From positions 32,501 to 96,500 of the forward strand of contig CAJNDT010003391.1 of the NCBI GenBank assembly GCA_905221615.1: a DNA stretch of 64,000 nt. Direction: 5' to 3'. Below the pieces are notes generated by a model that saw only the letters and a program-made list of their open reading frames with translations, did not search any database and was not told the DNA's origin. The translations under genes and the position numbers were made by a program. Source of the DNA: Symbiodinium sp. CCMP2592 (taxonomy: Eukaryota; Sar; Dinophyceae; Suessiales; Symbiodiniaceae). Below are positions 1 to 11,500 of the stretch, one piece after another. Each line of letters starts with the position of its first letter. Within the stretch, counting starts at the first letter, position 1.

Positions 1-2235
1 GTGAACTTGCATGCGAACCGGTGCGTGCACCATCGCTGCTGCGGCTATTAGCTCCGATTCATGAAAGGCATCCCAATTCTCTACTCAGGGTACGTACCCT
101 GATTCTGTCCTAAGTTCCCGAACCTCCCAGACCGGAACAGCGCCTAAAACCCCCAACCCTTGCTTCAAGAAGGGGATGGGTCCCGCACCAAGCGCTCGGC
201 ATCCTCGAGTTGTGCCTTTCGAGGTGGAAAAGCTCAGACAAGATTGTGTCTCTATGTTTGTTATTTATGCCGTTGTCAACTGTCGCTCCCGTCCCTGTGA
301 TGCAAGGTGTTATCAGATTCTTTACTGCTCTAAGACTCAATTTGAAAATACTACCAGGTCTACTCCAACGAAGACGGGTGCAACAAGAGTTCAGGATCTG
401 ACGCGCTGGTTGCCAAATGAGCCAAGGACAACGCCCCTTAATCCAACTCTTACCATATGAACACTGCGGTCTTTGGATTGGGATTAGGCAGTTGGGCCGC
501 CGCCCGACATACACACACCCGAGCATACGGACAGACACGCATAGAGACAGACGGACGGACAGGCACACAGACAGACTGACTGGCCTCCCTGCATCCATGA
601 ATGCATGCTTACGCAGAAACATGCATGTATGGATCGGGGTCAAGTCTTGGTACGCACCGCTTTGATACCCAGCCGCGAAAGTTGCGATCCCAAACCCAGA
701 AAGTGTCGTACAGATCGGTAAGACCACGACGATCTCATCTTGCTGCTCCGAATTGCTCCGACAAAGCATATATTATAACCGACAGCCCTGAATCCTCAAT
801 CCTCTGATCTCTGAGCCCTCAGAAACCCTCAACGCATGCCCCAAGCTCAAGCACCTCGCCCGCCTGAGCTTGGGATGTGCTGCAAAATCAGTTCGGCAAA
901 ACCACACATCTAAATCCTACACGAATTTCCTTACACCCGGTTTAGAGTTTAGGGGTTTAGTGTTTAGGGTTTAGGGGTTGAGGGCCGAAGTTCAGCTCTG
1001 GCGAAAGGGCGGTTTGGGGCTTTGGGGGTCGGACTTGTGGCTTTCAAGAAGGGAACTCTAAGACGTCGGGCACGATGTTTTCCTTTTCCAGCCACTACTG
1101 GGTTGGCCTTTAAACACCCTGAAAAATATTTACATTTAGGGTCCCTTATAAACTCAAATAAGGAAAAAAAAATGTCCCAAAATCCAACCTAGACCATCCA
1201 CTTCCCAGTCCAATACTTAGCGGGCGAAAGCGTAACTGTGTGAGAGTTGCCGATCGGCAATTGAGGGAGGGACAGTTTAGGGGTTCCATGGATGTATGCT
1301 ATCAGTGTTGCCGGGTTGGCTACGGACATTGCATTTGCACTCGTGACACTGCGCCACTCCTTTGAAGGCGCCGCAAGAAACTTCACCGCTAGTTACACTA
1401 GTCCTGAAACTCAACAAGTCTTGCGCGGGAACTTCATCAGCACTCATCTCGCTACTTATGGCTGGGTCTCATCGTGAAGCATGCTGTCGTGAGCCGATGG
1501 TGGTCGTTTTAAGTGAAATAGGACTGCATTCTAGCCTTCGCGGACTAAACCGTGCATGTTACAGTTGTGTCCACAGCCCGAATTCCCAAGCGGGGAGACA
1601 TGTTGAATCCGGTCGACAATCTACGTTCCAGCCCTAAAAGACCGATGACGTAAGCCTTTGAAAACCCAAGTCTGCATGCACAAGTTCCAAGTTCCTGTAG
1701 CCTAACCCCTGAAGGCTTCTGGCAGATTTTGAATCCCAGTTGCCGGCTGCTCGCGTTGCGGGTCCTCTGCAGGTGGAAGGACTTCCGGCTTTTTAGGGAT
1801 CTTTTGGCGCGCTTTGGGCGTGGGGATTCAGGGTCCTCGGCTTCTTCCTCCTGGGTTGAGGGCAGAGTTTTGGGGAGTGAAGACTTCGGGCCTTGGGTCC
1901 TTGGGTTTTGGGTTTTCGGGTCTGGGGCCAGGGTTTGGGGTGTAGGAAAGGCTCGGCATGCAGTCGTGATCTGTATAAAAACAAGAGCTTCCGATGGGTG
2001 ATGGGGGGGGGAGTTCAGACCTCACACTCGGAGATACCATGAAACGTTCGGGATTGGAGGGGGGTTCTTGGGGTTTGGACTCTTCCTGCGCTTTGGGGCG
2101 TTTCGGGCCTCATCTTGGCGGAACCTTCCAAGAGCACATGTCAGGAGTAGGGAAGTCTGGGGCTCAGGGGTTGGAAGGCACCAAGAATTGGTGTTAGAGG
2201 TAAGTCGCAGCCGCATTTACAGCAGTGCTTGTAAT
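1..2235 (+). repeat. Direct duplication, copy 1
   Basis: Matches copy 2 at an offset of 5608 (5607 after about position 1160, where one A is lost). Positions 1-1690 are almost identical, with for example a single G/C difference near 245. From about 1700 to 2235 there are many substitutions and short indels. The match starts at the window edge, so the true left border is unseen. Contains a plus-strand GTAAGT site at 2201. No convincing gene. Confidence 0.95.
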
Positions 2236-2700
2236 ATACATACTATATATACTGTATATACTGTATATATATATATGTATATATATACTTTAAACAAACT
2301 TTCTGTATATACTTTATAAACTATATAAATACTTCATCTACTATATATCTTGAATATATATTGTATAGTACATAAACGAGATATACTGTTTGTACTTTTG
2401 ATACTATTCATGCATATATGCTATCTACATATATATAAATCTATAAACTCTACGTACTGTATGTATATATATATATATATATATATATTGATATTTATAT
2501 ATTTCTTGTATGTTTTATAAAATTGAACATATATATATATGTATTTAAATATAATACGAATTTAAACGATATACTATAGAATCATTTGTGGAGATTTTCA
2601 TATTAAATTTATATCATACGATATTATATAAGTATATACATATTAGTATTTTATCATATTGTATATTTATATATATTATGGAAATTTCAATAACGAGACT
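2225..2700. repeat. AT-rich TA/TATG repeat
   Basis: About 475 bp of nearly pure A+T with long TA runs, replacing the unique sequence that follows copy 2 of the duplication. Confidence 0.9.
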
Positions 2701-5608
2701 ACACAGTGGATGCAAGACCCAGCCTGAGACTAAACCTAAAACCCAAACCCTCATCCCTGTAGAGCCTACTAAACCAAAGCTTGCAACTCCCGCCTCGGGC
2801 TCCGTGGGCTCCGCGGGCTCCACGGGCTCTGCGGGCTCTGCCGCCTCCGGGACCTCCGCGGCCTCCGGCGCATCAGAGGCCAGAGGAAGCTCGAAACCAT
2901 TGTGGCTCTTTTGGGATTTTTTTGGGAGGAGGGCGGCGTGAGGCGATCATTCCTTTTTTGGCATGTTTGTTCAAGTTCGAGGGTTCTAGATTCTAGCTAC
3001 TCAGGGCTTACCGAACCCAGCCATCCTGAACCCAGCCTTTCCCTGAGTGTGTAGCCCGCAATCCAAGCAAAATGTAACCAGTCGTCACCTGAGATCAAGT
3101 CAGACAAAACCAGATGATCTGTTGCAGCCCTTTCGGAAATCCCATCGTCGGAGAGCACAACAGCACGCATCACACCGCATCATGTCGAACGTCACACCAC
3201 ATCCGCTGACATCGAATCGGAAATGGGGAACTTCGTGTCCAGCCACTCCATGAATAGGAAGATCAGGCCATTGTCAAAAGATCACTGCATACGGACGAGA
3301 TCATAAAGCTCACAACAGAATGTATCCTACCGTGCCTGAATAAGCCGCTTCTAGAGTGAACCCCGTTTAGTCGCCAGCCGTTTCAAGCATGCCTTCTGCC
3401 GGTGCTTCCTCCAAAGCTTGAAGGAACAAGGCTTAAATACGGCAAGAGTAGCATTTGAAAGGCAATGGTGCGCAACACCAGATTCTGGAATGATGGCCAT
3501 CGAAGACATCTGCTACCTACTGTGTGTAGTTTGCAGCAACCCCATTGCCTCTAGGCTTTTGGGATCTTCACCTCAAGCCCCCCAAATTTCTCCCAGAACC
3601 ATGATGCTGCAGCAACGAAGCGAACGGACCAGCCTAAGCCTCTAATCTTAATCTGAAGTCCATTGGAATTATGCCAATTGAAATCCCATGGTCCTTTGAA
3701 GGATCCAATATAATAGGCACCTTTCTAACATACTCTGGACGGACATTAGGGGACGCTACAACGTGCGAATTATTCCGACCACTGTATTAAACCCCAGCCG
3801 AAATCTTTAAACATGATCAACTGTAGCGAATACCCCTTCACACCTGAAGCCTCCTTCCCAACCCTCGGTCTTAACCCCTGACTCCGAACTCATCTCCTTC
3901 TTAAAGAGCGAAAAGCCTGAACCTCGCTCCTGAGCCCCAAGCTGGGTTTTTCCTGAGTATCTTGGTTCAAGTGACCCTTCAAAAGGGATCTATAGTGCGT
4001 AACACGGTTTCCCTATGCGGTAACTTAAAGTAAAACCCCTTAGCAAGAAACCAGCAAAGTCCAAAAACCTGACGCCCAAAAGTCCCACTAGCCCCGCAAA
4101 CTCTACAGTCCTCAGTCGGCAAGCCCACAGTCTCCAGGCCTAAGCCCGAAAAGCACTTAAGATAGGGGCCTTAATCATTAGAATAGGGTTTGAAGTTTTG
4201 GGGCCCGTTATGCTATAAATACAATAAGGAACCCCACAAAACAGTATAGGTAATTCGTTCGGCCCCTATGTTAACCCTAAGGCCCGAAACCGTCGAGCCC
4301 AACCCCCCAAACCCAAGACCCAGAAGAAGGCCTCATCAGGCTCCTCAGCATCTGGAAGCTCCTTTTCGGGATTTCGGGATAAGGGCTTAGGGCTTACTGT
4401 AGGATCTTCGCAGTTCAGTGGCTTCAGTGCTTCGGACTTGGGTCTAAGGTGGGTGTAGGGTTGGCGGGTTTTACGGATTTCGAGTGGTTCAGGATTGCGG
4501 GTTCAAGCTGCATTCAGAGTAGAGGGGTTGTGCGCTTCGGTTTCGAGATGTGTTCACTTCGAGGTTCAAGTACTGTGCCTTAGGCCCAACCTCCAGCCCG
4601 CTGTGCTCTTGGAGGCAAGATCTCTCGGCACTAAACCTGAAAACCCAAACCCCCCGAGACTTCCTATGACCAATCTACAAGAAATTAGGCTGCCTGGCCT
4701 TGGGGTGTTGCAAAGACTACGGGCTGAAGACCCCAAGCCATAAAGACACACCAAAAATCAGCCCCTGCCGGCGGAAAAACAGGCTTCAGGCTGTTATCGG
4801 CACGGGTTTAGGCTGTAGCGCTTGGGGTTTAGGTTTTGCAGCTAAGTCTGTTGTTTCAGGTGTGTCGGTCTAGGGTAGAAGGGCGTGGCAGGCCAACCTC
4901 CCTCTAGTTGCCTAAACGAAAAAATCTGCAGCCCTAGGCCTTTACAGGTGATAACTCTATAAAGTAAGAAGAAACGTGAAGATACCTGAATCCGTCAAGC
5001 CCTGCTCAACCCTTCGACGAGGAGTACAGGCCCAAACATGTTTTCGTTGAAGTTCCGCTAGGGTCACCTACAGTTCGTACGTTTCGATCGCTCGGACCTT
5101 CACATTTAAGGGCTTAGGGTATGGAGTGGGGTATGAACCAGTATGAGCCCAGTATGATTATGTCCGCATAGCTGGCAGCAGCCGAAACCCCAAGACTTCA
5201 ATCATCTTGATATCCGTCCGCGTTCCTGGCCTATTCCAAGCCAAATTGTCCATTGTCGTAGTTTCAGATGGTCGGCCCTGCTACAGACCCTAGACGATAC
5301 AATTTTACAGGACCTCCCCCCTGAATCCAGAAACCGTCCAAAACCACCGTAAAAGCCGATTCACGTGGATCCGACTTGCCCTGCAAGCCTCCGCGCCAAG
5401 AAGCCCGGATGGGAGGAGTTGGAAAGGGGCTTGTGGAAGTGCTGTTGTGTGACGTTCAGAGCTTGGATTTGTTGCTTGAGGCTTGTTGGGTACCGATCTC
5501 AGTGATGTTGAAGCTTTGGTCACTCGAGCCTGTGTGCTGGAATTGAGGATCGGTTGTCGGTAGAGCCACACACTATGCGTAAACGAAGCTCTACAAAACC
5601 TGAAGCAT
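2700..5608. other. Between duplications, no gene supported
   Basis: Mixed sequence. A GGGCTCCGC-type short repeat at 2795-2870 encodes an acidic PAE-rich frame on the minus strand. 3000-3650 has several short open frames on both strands that read moderately well but conflict. 3650-5608 is dominated by telomere-like words and holds one foldback element (4163). Confidence 0.6.
4163..4268. mobile_element. Foldback element, family C
   Basis: Ends TAGGGGCCTTAAT...GGCCCCTA with the internal block AATAAGGAACCCC. Elements of this family begin and end with TA around GGGGCC inverted ends, consistent with a TA target site. No coding capacity. Confidence 0.75.
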
Positions 5609-7857
5609 GTGAACTTGCATGCGAACCGGTGCGTGCACCATCGCTGCTGCGGCTATTAGCTCCGATTCATGAAAGGCATCCCAATTCTCTACTCAGGGTA
5701 CGTACCCTGATTCTGTCCTAAGTTCCCGAACCTCCCAGACCGGAACAGCGCCTAAAACCCCCAACCCTTGCTTCAAGAAGGGGATGGGTCCCGCACCAAG
5801 CGCTCGGCATCCTCGAGTTGTGCCTTTCGAGGTGGAAAAGCTCAGACAAGATTCTGTCTCTATGTTTGTTATTTATGCCGTTGTCAACTGTCGCTCCCGT
5901 CCCTGTGATGCAAGGTGTTATCAGATTCTTTACTGCTCTAAGACTCAATTTGAAAATACTACCAGGTCTACTCCAACGAAGACGGGTGCAACAAGAGTTC
6001 AGGATCTGACGCGCTGGTTGCCAAATGAGCCAAGGACAACGCCCCTTAATCCAACTCTTACCATATGAACACTGCGGTCTTTGGATTGGGATTAGGCAGT
6101 TGGGCCGCCGCCCGACATACACACACCCGAGCATACGGACAGACACGCATAGAGACAGACGGACGGACAGGCACACAGACAGACTGACTGGCCTCCCTGC
6201 ATCCATGAATGCATGCTTACGCAGAAACATGCATGTATGGATCGGGGTCAAGTCTTGGTACGCACCGCTTTGATACCCAGCCGCGAAAGTTGCGATCCCA
6301 AACCCAGAAAGTGTCGTACAGATCGGTAAGACCACGACGATCTCATCTTGCTGCTCCGAATTGCTCCGACAAAGCATATATTATAACCGACAGCCCTGAA
6401 TCCTCAATCCTCTGATCTCTGAGCCCTCAGAAACCCTCAACGCATGCCCCAAGCTCAAGCACCTCGCCCGCCTGAGCTTGGGATGTGCTGCAAAATCAGT
6501 TCGGCAAAACCACACATCTAAATCCTACACGAATTTCCTTACACCCGGTTTAGAGTTTAGGGGTTTAGTGTTTAGGGTTTAGGGGTTGAGGGCCGAAGTT
6601 CAGCTCTGGCGAAAGGGCGGTTTGGGGCTTTGGGGGTCGGACTTGTGGCTTTCAAGAAGGGAACTCTAAGACGTCGGGCACGATGTTTTCCTTTTCCAGC
6701 CACTACTGGGTTGGCCTTTAAACACCCTGAAAAATATTTACATTTAGGGTCCCTTATAAACTCAAATAAGGAAAAAAAATGTCCCAAAATCCAACCTAGA
6801 CCATCCACTTCCCAGTCCAATACTTAGCGGGCGAAAGCGTAACTGTGTGAGAGTTGCCGATCGGCAATTGAGGGAGGGACAGTTTAGGGGTTCCATGGAT
6901 GTATGCTATCAGTGTTGCCGGGTTGGCTACGGACATTGCATTTGCACTCGTGACACTGCGCCACTCCTTTGAAGGCGCCGCAAGAAACTTCACCGCTAGT
7001 TACACTAGTCCTGAAACTCAACAAGTCTTGCGCGGGAACTTCATCAGCACTCATCTCGCTACTTATGGCTGGGTCTCATCGTGAAGCATGCTGTCGTGAG
7101 CCGATGGTGGTCGTTTTAAGTGAAATAGGACTGCATTCTAGCCTTCGCGGACTAAACCGTGCATGTTACAGTTGTGTCCACAGCCCGAATTCCCAAGCGG
7201 GGAGACATGTTGAATCCGGTCGACAATCTACGTTCCAGCCCTAAAAGACCGATGACGTAAGCCTTTGAAAACCCAAGTCTGCATGCACAAGTTCCAAGTT
7301 CCTGTAGCCTAACCCCTGAAGGCTTTTGGCAGATTTTGAATCCCAGTTGCCGGCTGCTCGCGTTGCGGGTCCTCTGCAGGTGGAAGGACCTCCGCCTTTT
7401 TAGGGATCTTTTGGCGTGCTTTGGGCGTGGGGATTCAGGGTCCTCGGCTTCTCCCTCCTGGGTTGAGAGGCAGAGTTTTGGGGAGTGAAGACTTCGGGCC
7501 TTGGGTCCTTGGGTTTCGGGTTTTCGGGTCTGGGGCCAGGGTTTGGGGTGTAGGAAAGGCTCGGCATGCAGTCGTGATCTGTATAAAAACCAGACATGGG
7601 AACAGGAGCTTCCGATGGGTGATGGGGGGGGAGTTCAGACCTCACACTCGGAGAAACCATGAAATGTTCGGGATTGGAGGGGGGTTCTTGGGGTTTGGAC
7701 TCTTCCTGCGCTTTGGGGCGTTTCGGGCCTCATCTTGGCGGAACCTTCCAAGAGCACATGTCAGGAGTAGGGAAGTCTGGGGCTCAGGGGTTGGAAGGCA
7801 CCAAGAATTGGTGCTAGAGGTAAGTCGCAGCTGCATTTACGACAGTGTTGGTGATAG
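5609..7857 (+). repeat. Direct duplication, copy 2
   Basis: Second copy of the opening segment of the window. Its right border (about 7857) differs from copy 1: here it runs into unique sequence, whereas copy 1 runs into an AT repeat. A 219-codon minus frame is present in both copies but is rich in low-complexity sequence and is not accepted as a gene. Confidence 0.95.
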
Positions 7858-8128
7858 AGCAGCAAAGACAGCAAAGAAAACCTATGACAAAGCTCAGCAT
7901 GGAGATTTCAAACTGGCACGTACTACGTATGTAGTTTCCAAAATCACGATCAATCTCAAGCACAGCTGTCTCACTCTTATGCCGTCTATCGCCGGAGTCA
8001 GTACAACTGAGCCGAGCCGCATCAGCGTGGTCCTGGACACTCATGTCTCATGCAAACCCACTCTAGTGGATTTGAGCCGCGAAGCTGCAAACCGATCATC
8101 CAGGGCAGGTGGCAACATAGGGTTTTGA
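7421..8128 (+). CDS. 235-codon open frame across a duplication border
   Basis: The longest plus frame in the first 8 kb that is not pure repeat. Its first third lies in duplicated, GC-rich, telomere-like DNA. The remainder (for example KTAKKTYDKAQHGDFKLA) is unique. A GTAAGT site at 7820 argues for an intron rather than one continuous frame, and the minus strand is also open here. Probably not a gene as drawn. Confidence 0.15.
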   Translation: MGVGIQGPRLLPPGLRGRVLGSEDFGPWVLGFRVFGSGARVWGVGKARHAVVICIKTRHGNRSFRWVMGGEFRPHTRRNHEMFGIGGGFLGFGLFLRFGAFRASSWRNLPRAHVRSREVWGSGVGRHQELVLEVSRSCIYDSVGDRAAKTAKKTYDKAQHGDFKLARTTYVVSKITINLKHSCLTLMPSIAGVSTTEPSRISVVLDTHVSCKPTLVDLSREAANRSSRAGGNIGF

Positions 8129-8177
8129 CGGGGCTTACGCTGCAGAGTTTAGGCGGGGTTAACTTTGTGCCCGACGT

Positions 8178-8543
8178 TCAAGACCAGGACTCTGGGGCTT
8201 GCTGCGGGGATCCATGCTCTCGCACATCATCCCAATGAAGCCTGTGGAAGGCACCTATAAGGAACCTCTGAGCAAGCGAGCCTGATTCCTCTTCCACAAT
8301 ACATGCCGGAAGCAGACTTTGAACCACACCCTGGGCTCCAAGTAACTTGAAGCCAGGGTCAAGTGCCCTCATGTAAGATGCACGGTAGGCCGAGGGCGGT
8401 CTGACCATGTGTTTCCCAAATTTGGAATTCCGGTCTTCGCACCAAGCCCTGAACCCCAAACCCAGACTCTGCAAACCCCTACATACAGGCCTGGAGCCCT
8501 GCTCCCGCAAGGTCATCCCAACGTGAAGCAAACCCAAACCCAA
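8178..8543 (-). CDS. Candidate exon(s), unrecognised
   Basis: The minus frame includes RPPSAYRASYMRALDPGFK, LLGAQGVVQSLLPACIVEEE and SGSLAQRFLIGAFHRLHWDD. AG/GT signals inside it suggest two or more short exons. It abuts the start of the 41-bp satellite. Function unknown. Confidence 0.3.
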   Translation of the reverse strand: MGLGLLHVGMTLREQGSRPVCRGLQSLGLGFRAWCEDRNSKFGKHMVRPPSAYRASYMRALDPGFKLLGAQGVVQSLLPACIVEEESGSLAQRFLIGAFHRLHWDDVREHGSPQQAPESWS

Positions 8544-8587
8544 GACCTTCAGATGCCCTACGCTCCGACCATTGCACCCTCAACCTT

Positions 8588-11500
8588 GCACGTAACACTT
8601 GCAACGAAACCTTCCCCAGAAACTCAAGACGAACAGCCTTTGCCCTTCCTCCACAACCCATAACGAGTAGTATGTACAACGAAATGTTCATGAGAAACTC
8701 AAGACGAATAGTAATTGCAACGAAACCTTCCTCAGGAATTCGAGATACGTAACAATTGTAATAAAACTTTCTCCAGAAACTCAAGACACGTAACAATTGC
8801 AACGAAACCTTCCCCAGAAACTCAACACGAACAGCCTTTGCCCTTCCTCAACAACCCAAAACGAGTAGTATGTGCAACGAAATGTTTATGAGAAACTCAA
8901 GACGAATAGCAATTGTAACGAAACCTTCCTCAGGAATTCGAGATACGTAACATAACAATTGTAATGAATCTTTCTCCAGAAAATGAAGACACGTAACAAT
9001 TGCAACGAAACCTTCACCAAAAACTCAAGATGAACAGCCTTTGCTCTTCCTCAACAACCCAAAACGAGTAGTATGTGCAACGAAATGTTCATGAGAAACT
9101 CAGGACGGATAGTAATTGCAACGAAACCTTCCTCAGGAACTCGAGATCTGTAACAATTGTAACGAATCTTTCTCCAGAAATTCAAGACACGTAACAATTG
9201 CAAAGAAACTTTCCCCAGAATTTCAAGGCGAAGAGCTTTTGCAAAGAAGCCTTCTTCAAAGATTAAAGATGAGTAGAATTTACAACGAAACCTTCCCCAG
9301 AAGCTTCAGACGAGTAGCAATTGCGCCGCATGCTTCCTTAGAAATTCAAGATGCAACAATTGCAACGAAACCTGCTTTAGAGACTCAAGACGACTAGTAA
9401 ATAAAACGAAGCCTCTCTCAGAAACTCAAGATGACTAGTAGTTTCAATAAAACCTTCATTGACCTTGATCAGAAAATCAAGACGAAACATAATTGCGACG
9501 AAACCTTCCTCAGAACTCAAGATATGAAACAATTGCAACGAAACCTTCTCCAGAAACTCAAGAAGAAGAACATTTGCAAGTTGCAAGGAAAATTTCCTCA
9601 ACAACCTAAAACGAATAATAAGTGCAACAAAACCTTTATCACAAATTCAAGACAAAAAATGATTGCAACGAAATCTTCCTCAGGAACTCAAGACACGTAA
9701 CAAACACAAGGAACCCTTCTCCAGAAACCCAAGAGGAAGAACATATGCAAGGGAACCTTCCTCAATAATCTAAAATAAATAGCAAGTGCAACGAAACCTT
9801 CACCAGAAGTCCAAGACGAATAACAATTGCATCGAAACCTTCCTCAGGAACTCACGACACGTAACAATTGCAATGAAACCTTCCCCAGAAACTCAAGACG
9901 AACAGCCTTTGCCCTTCCTCAACAACCCAAAACGAGTAGTATGTGCAACGAAATGCTTATGAGAAACTCAGGACAGATAGTAATTGCAATAAATTCTTCC
10001 TTAGGAATTCCAGATATGTATTAATTGTAACGAAAACCTTTTCCATAAATTCAAGACACGTAACAATTGCAACGAAACTTCCCCCAGAAATTCAGGGCGA
10101 AGAGCTTCTGCAAAGAAGTCTTCATAGAGATTGAAGATGAATAGCAGTTTCAACGTTTAGATACGCAAGACGACTAGTGAATACAACGAAGCCTCTCTCA
10201 GAAACTTAAGATGAATACTAATTTCAACGAATTCTTCATTAACCTTGTTCAGAAAATCAAGACGAATAATAATTGCAACGAAACCTTCCTCAGAATTCAA
10301 GATACGTAACAATTGCAACGAAACCTTGTCCAGAAATTCAAGAAGAAGAACATTTGCAAGGAACATGGCCTCAAAAACCTATAACTGCAACAGAACCTTC
10401 ACCAGAAATTCAAGACGACTAGCAATTGCAATGTTCAAGACGAATAACAATTACAACGAAACCTTCCTCAGGAACTCACGACACGTAACAATTGCAACGA
10501 AACCTTCCCCAGAAACTCAAGACGAACAGCCTTTGCCCTTCCTCAACAACCCAAAACGAGTAGTATGTGCAACGAAATGTTCATGAGAAACTCTGGACGA
10601 ATAGTAATTGCAACGAAACCTTCCTCAGGAATTCGAGATACGTAACAATTGTAATGAATCTTTCTCCAGAAATTCGAGACTCATAACAATTGCAATGAAA
10701 CCTTCCCCAGAAACTCAAGACGAACAGCCTTTGCCCTTCCTCAACAACCCACGAGTAGTATGTGCAACGAAATGTTCATGAGAAACTCAGGACGGATAGT
10801 AATTGCAACGAAACCTTCCTCAGGAATTCGAGATACGTAACAATTGTAACGAATCTTTCTCCAGAAAATCAAGACACGTAACAATTGCAACGAAACTTTC
10901 CCCAGAAACTCAAGGCGATTTTTGCAAAGAAGCCTTCTGCAGAGATTGAAGACGAGTAGCATTTATAACGAAACCTTCCCCAGAAGCTTCAGACGAGTAG
11001 CAATTGCGCCGCATCCTTCCTTAGAAATTCAAGATGCAACAATTGCAACGAAACCTGCTTTAGAGACTCAAGACGACTAGTAAATACAACGAAGCCTCTC
11101 TCAGAAACTCAAGATGACTAGTAGTTTCAATAAAACCTTTGATCAGAAAATCAAGACGAATAATAATTGCAACGAAACCTTCCTCAGAACTCAAGATACG
11201 TAACAATTGCAACGAAACCTTCTCCAGAAATTCGAGAAGAAGACCCTAAACCCTAAACCCTCCCTAAACCCGAATCTTTCTCCAGAAATTCAAGACACGT
11301 AACAATTGCAACGAAACTTTCCCGAGAATCTCAAGGCGAAGAGATTTTGCAAAGAAGCCTTCTTCAGATATTGAAGACTAGTAGCATATTCAACGTTTAG
11401 ATACGCAAGACGACTAGTGAATATAACGAAGCCTCTCTCAGAAATTTAAGATGAATACTAATTTCAACGAATTCTTCATTAACCTTGTTCAGAAAATCAA

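Noticed and set aside
110..769. 219-codon minus frame, present in both copies of the duplication
   Set aside because: Contains a low-complexity ACAGAC-derived stretch and shows no motif. Conservation between copies reflects recent duplication, since the whole segment is equally conserved.
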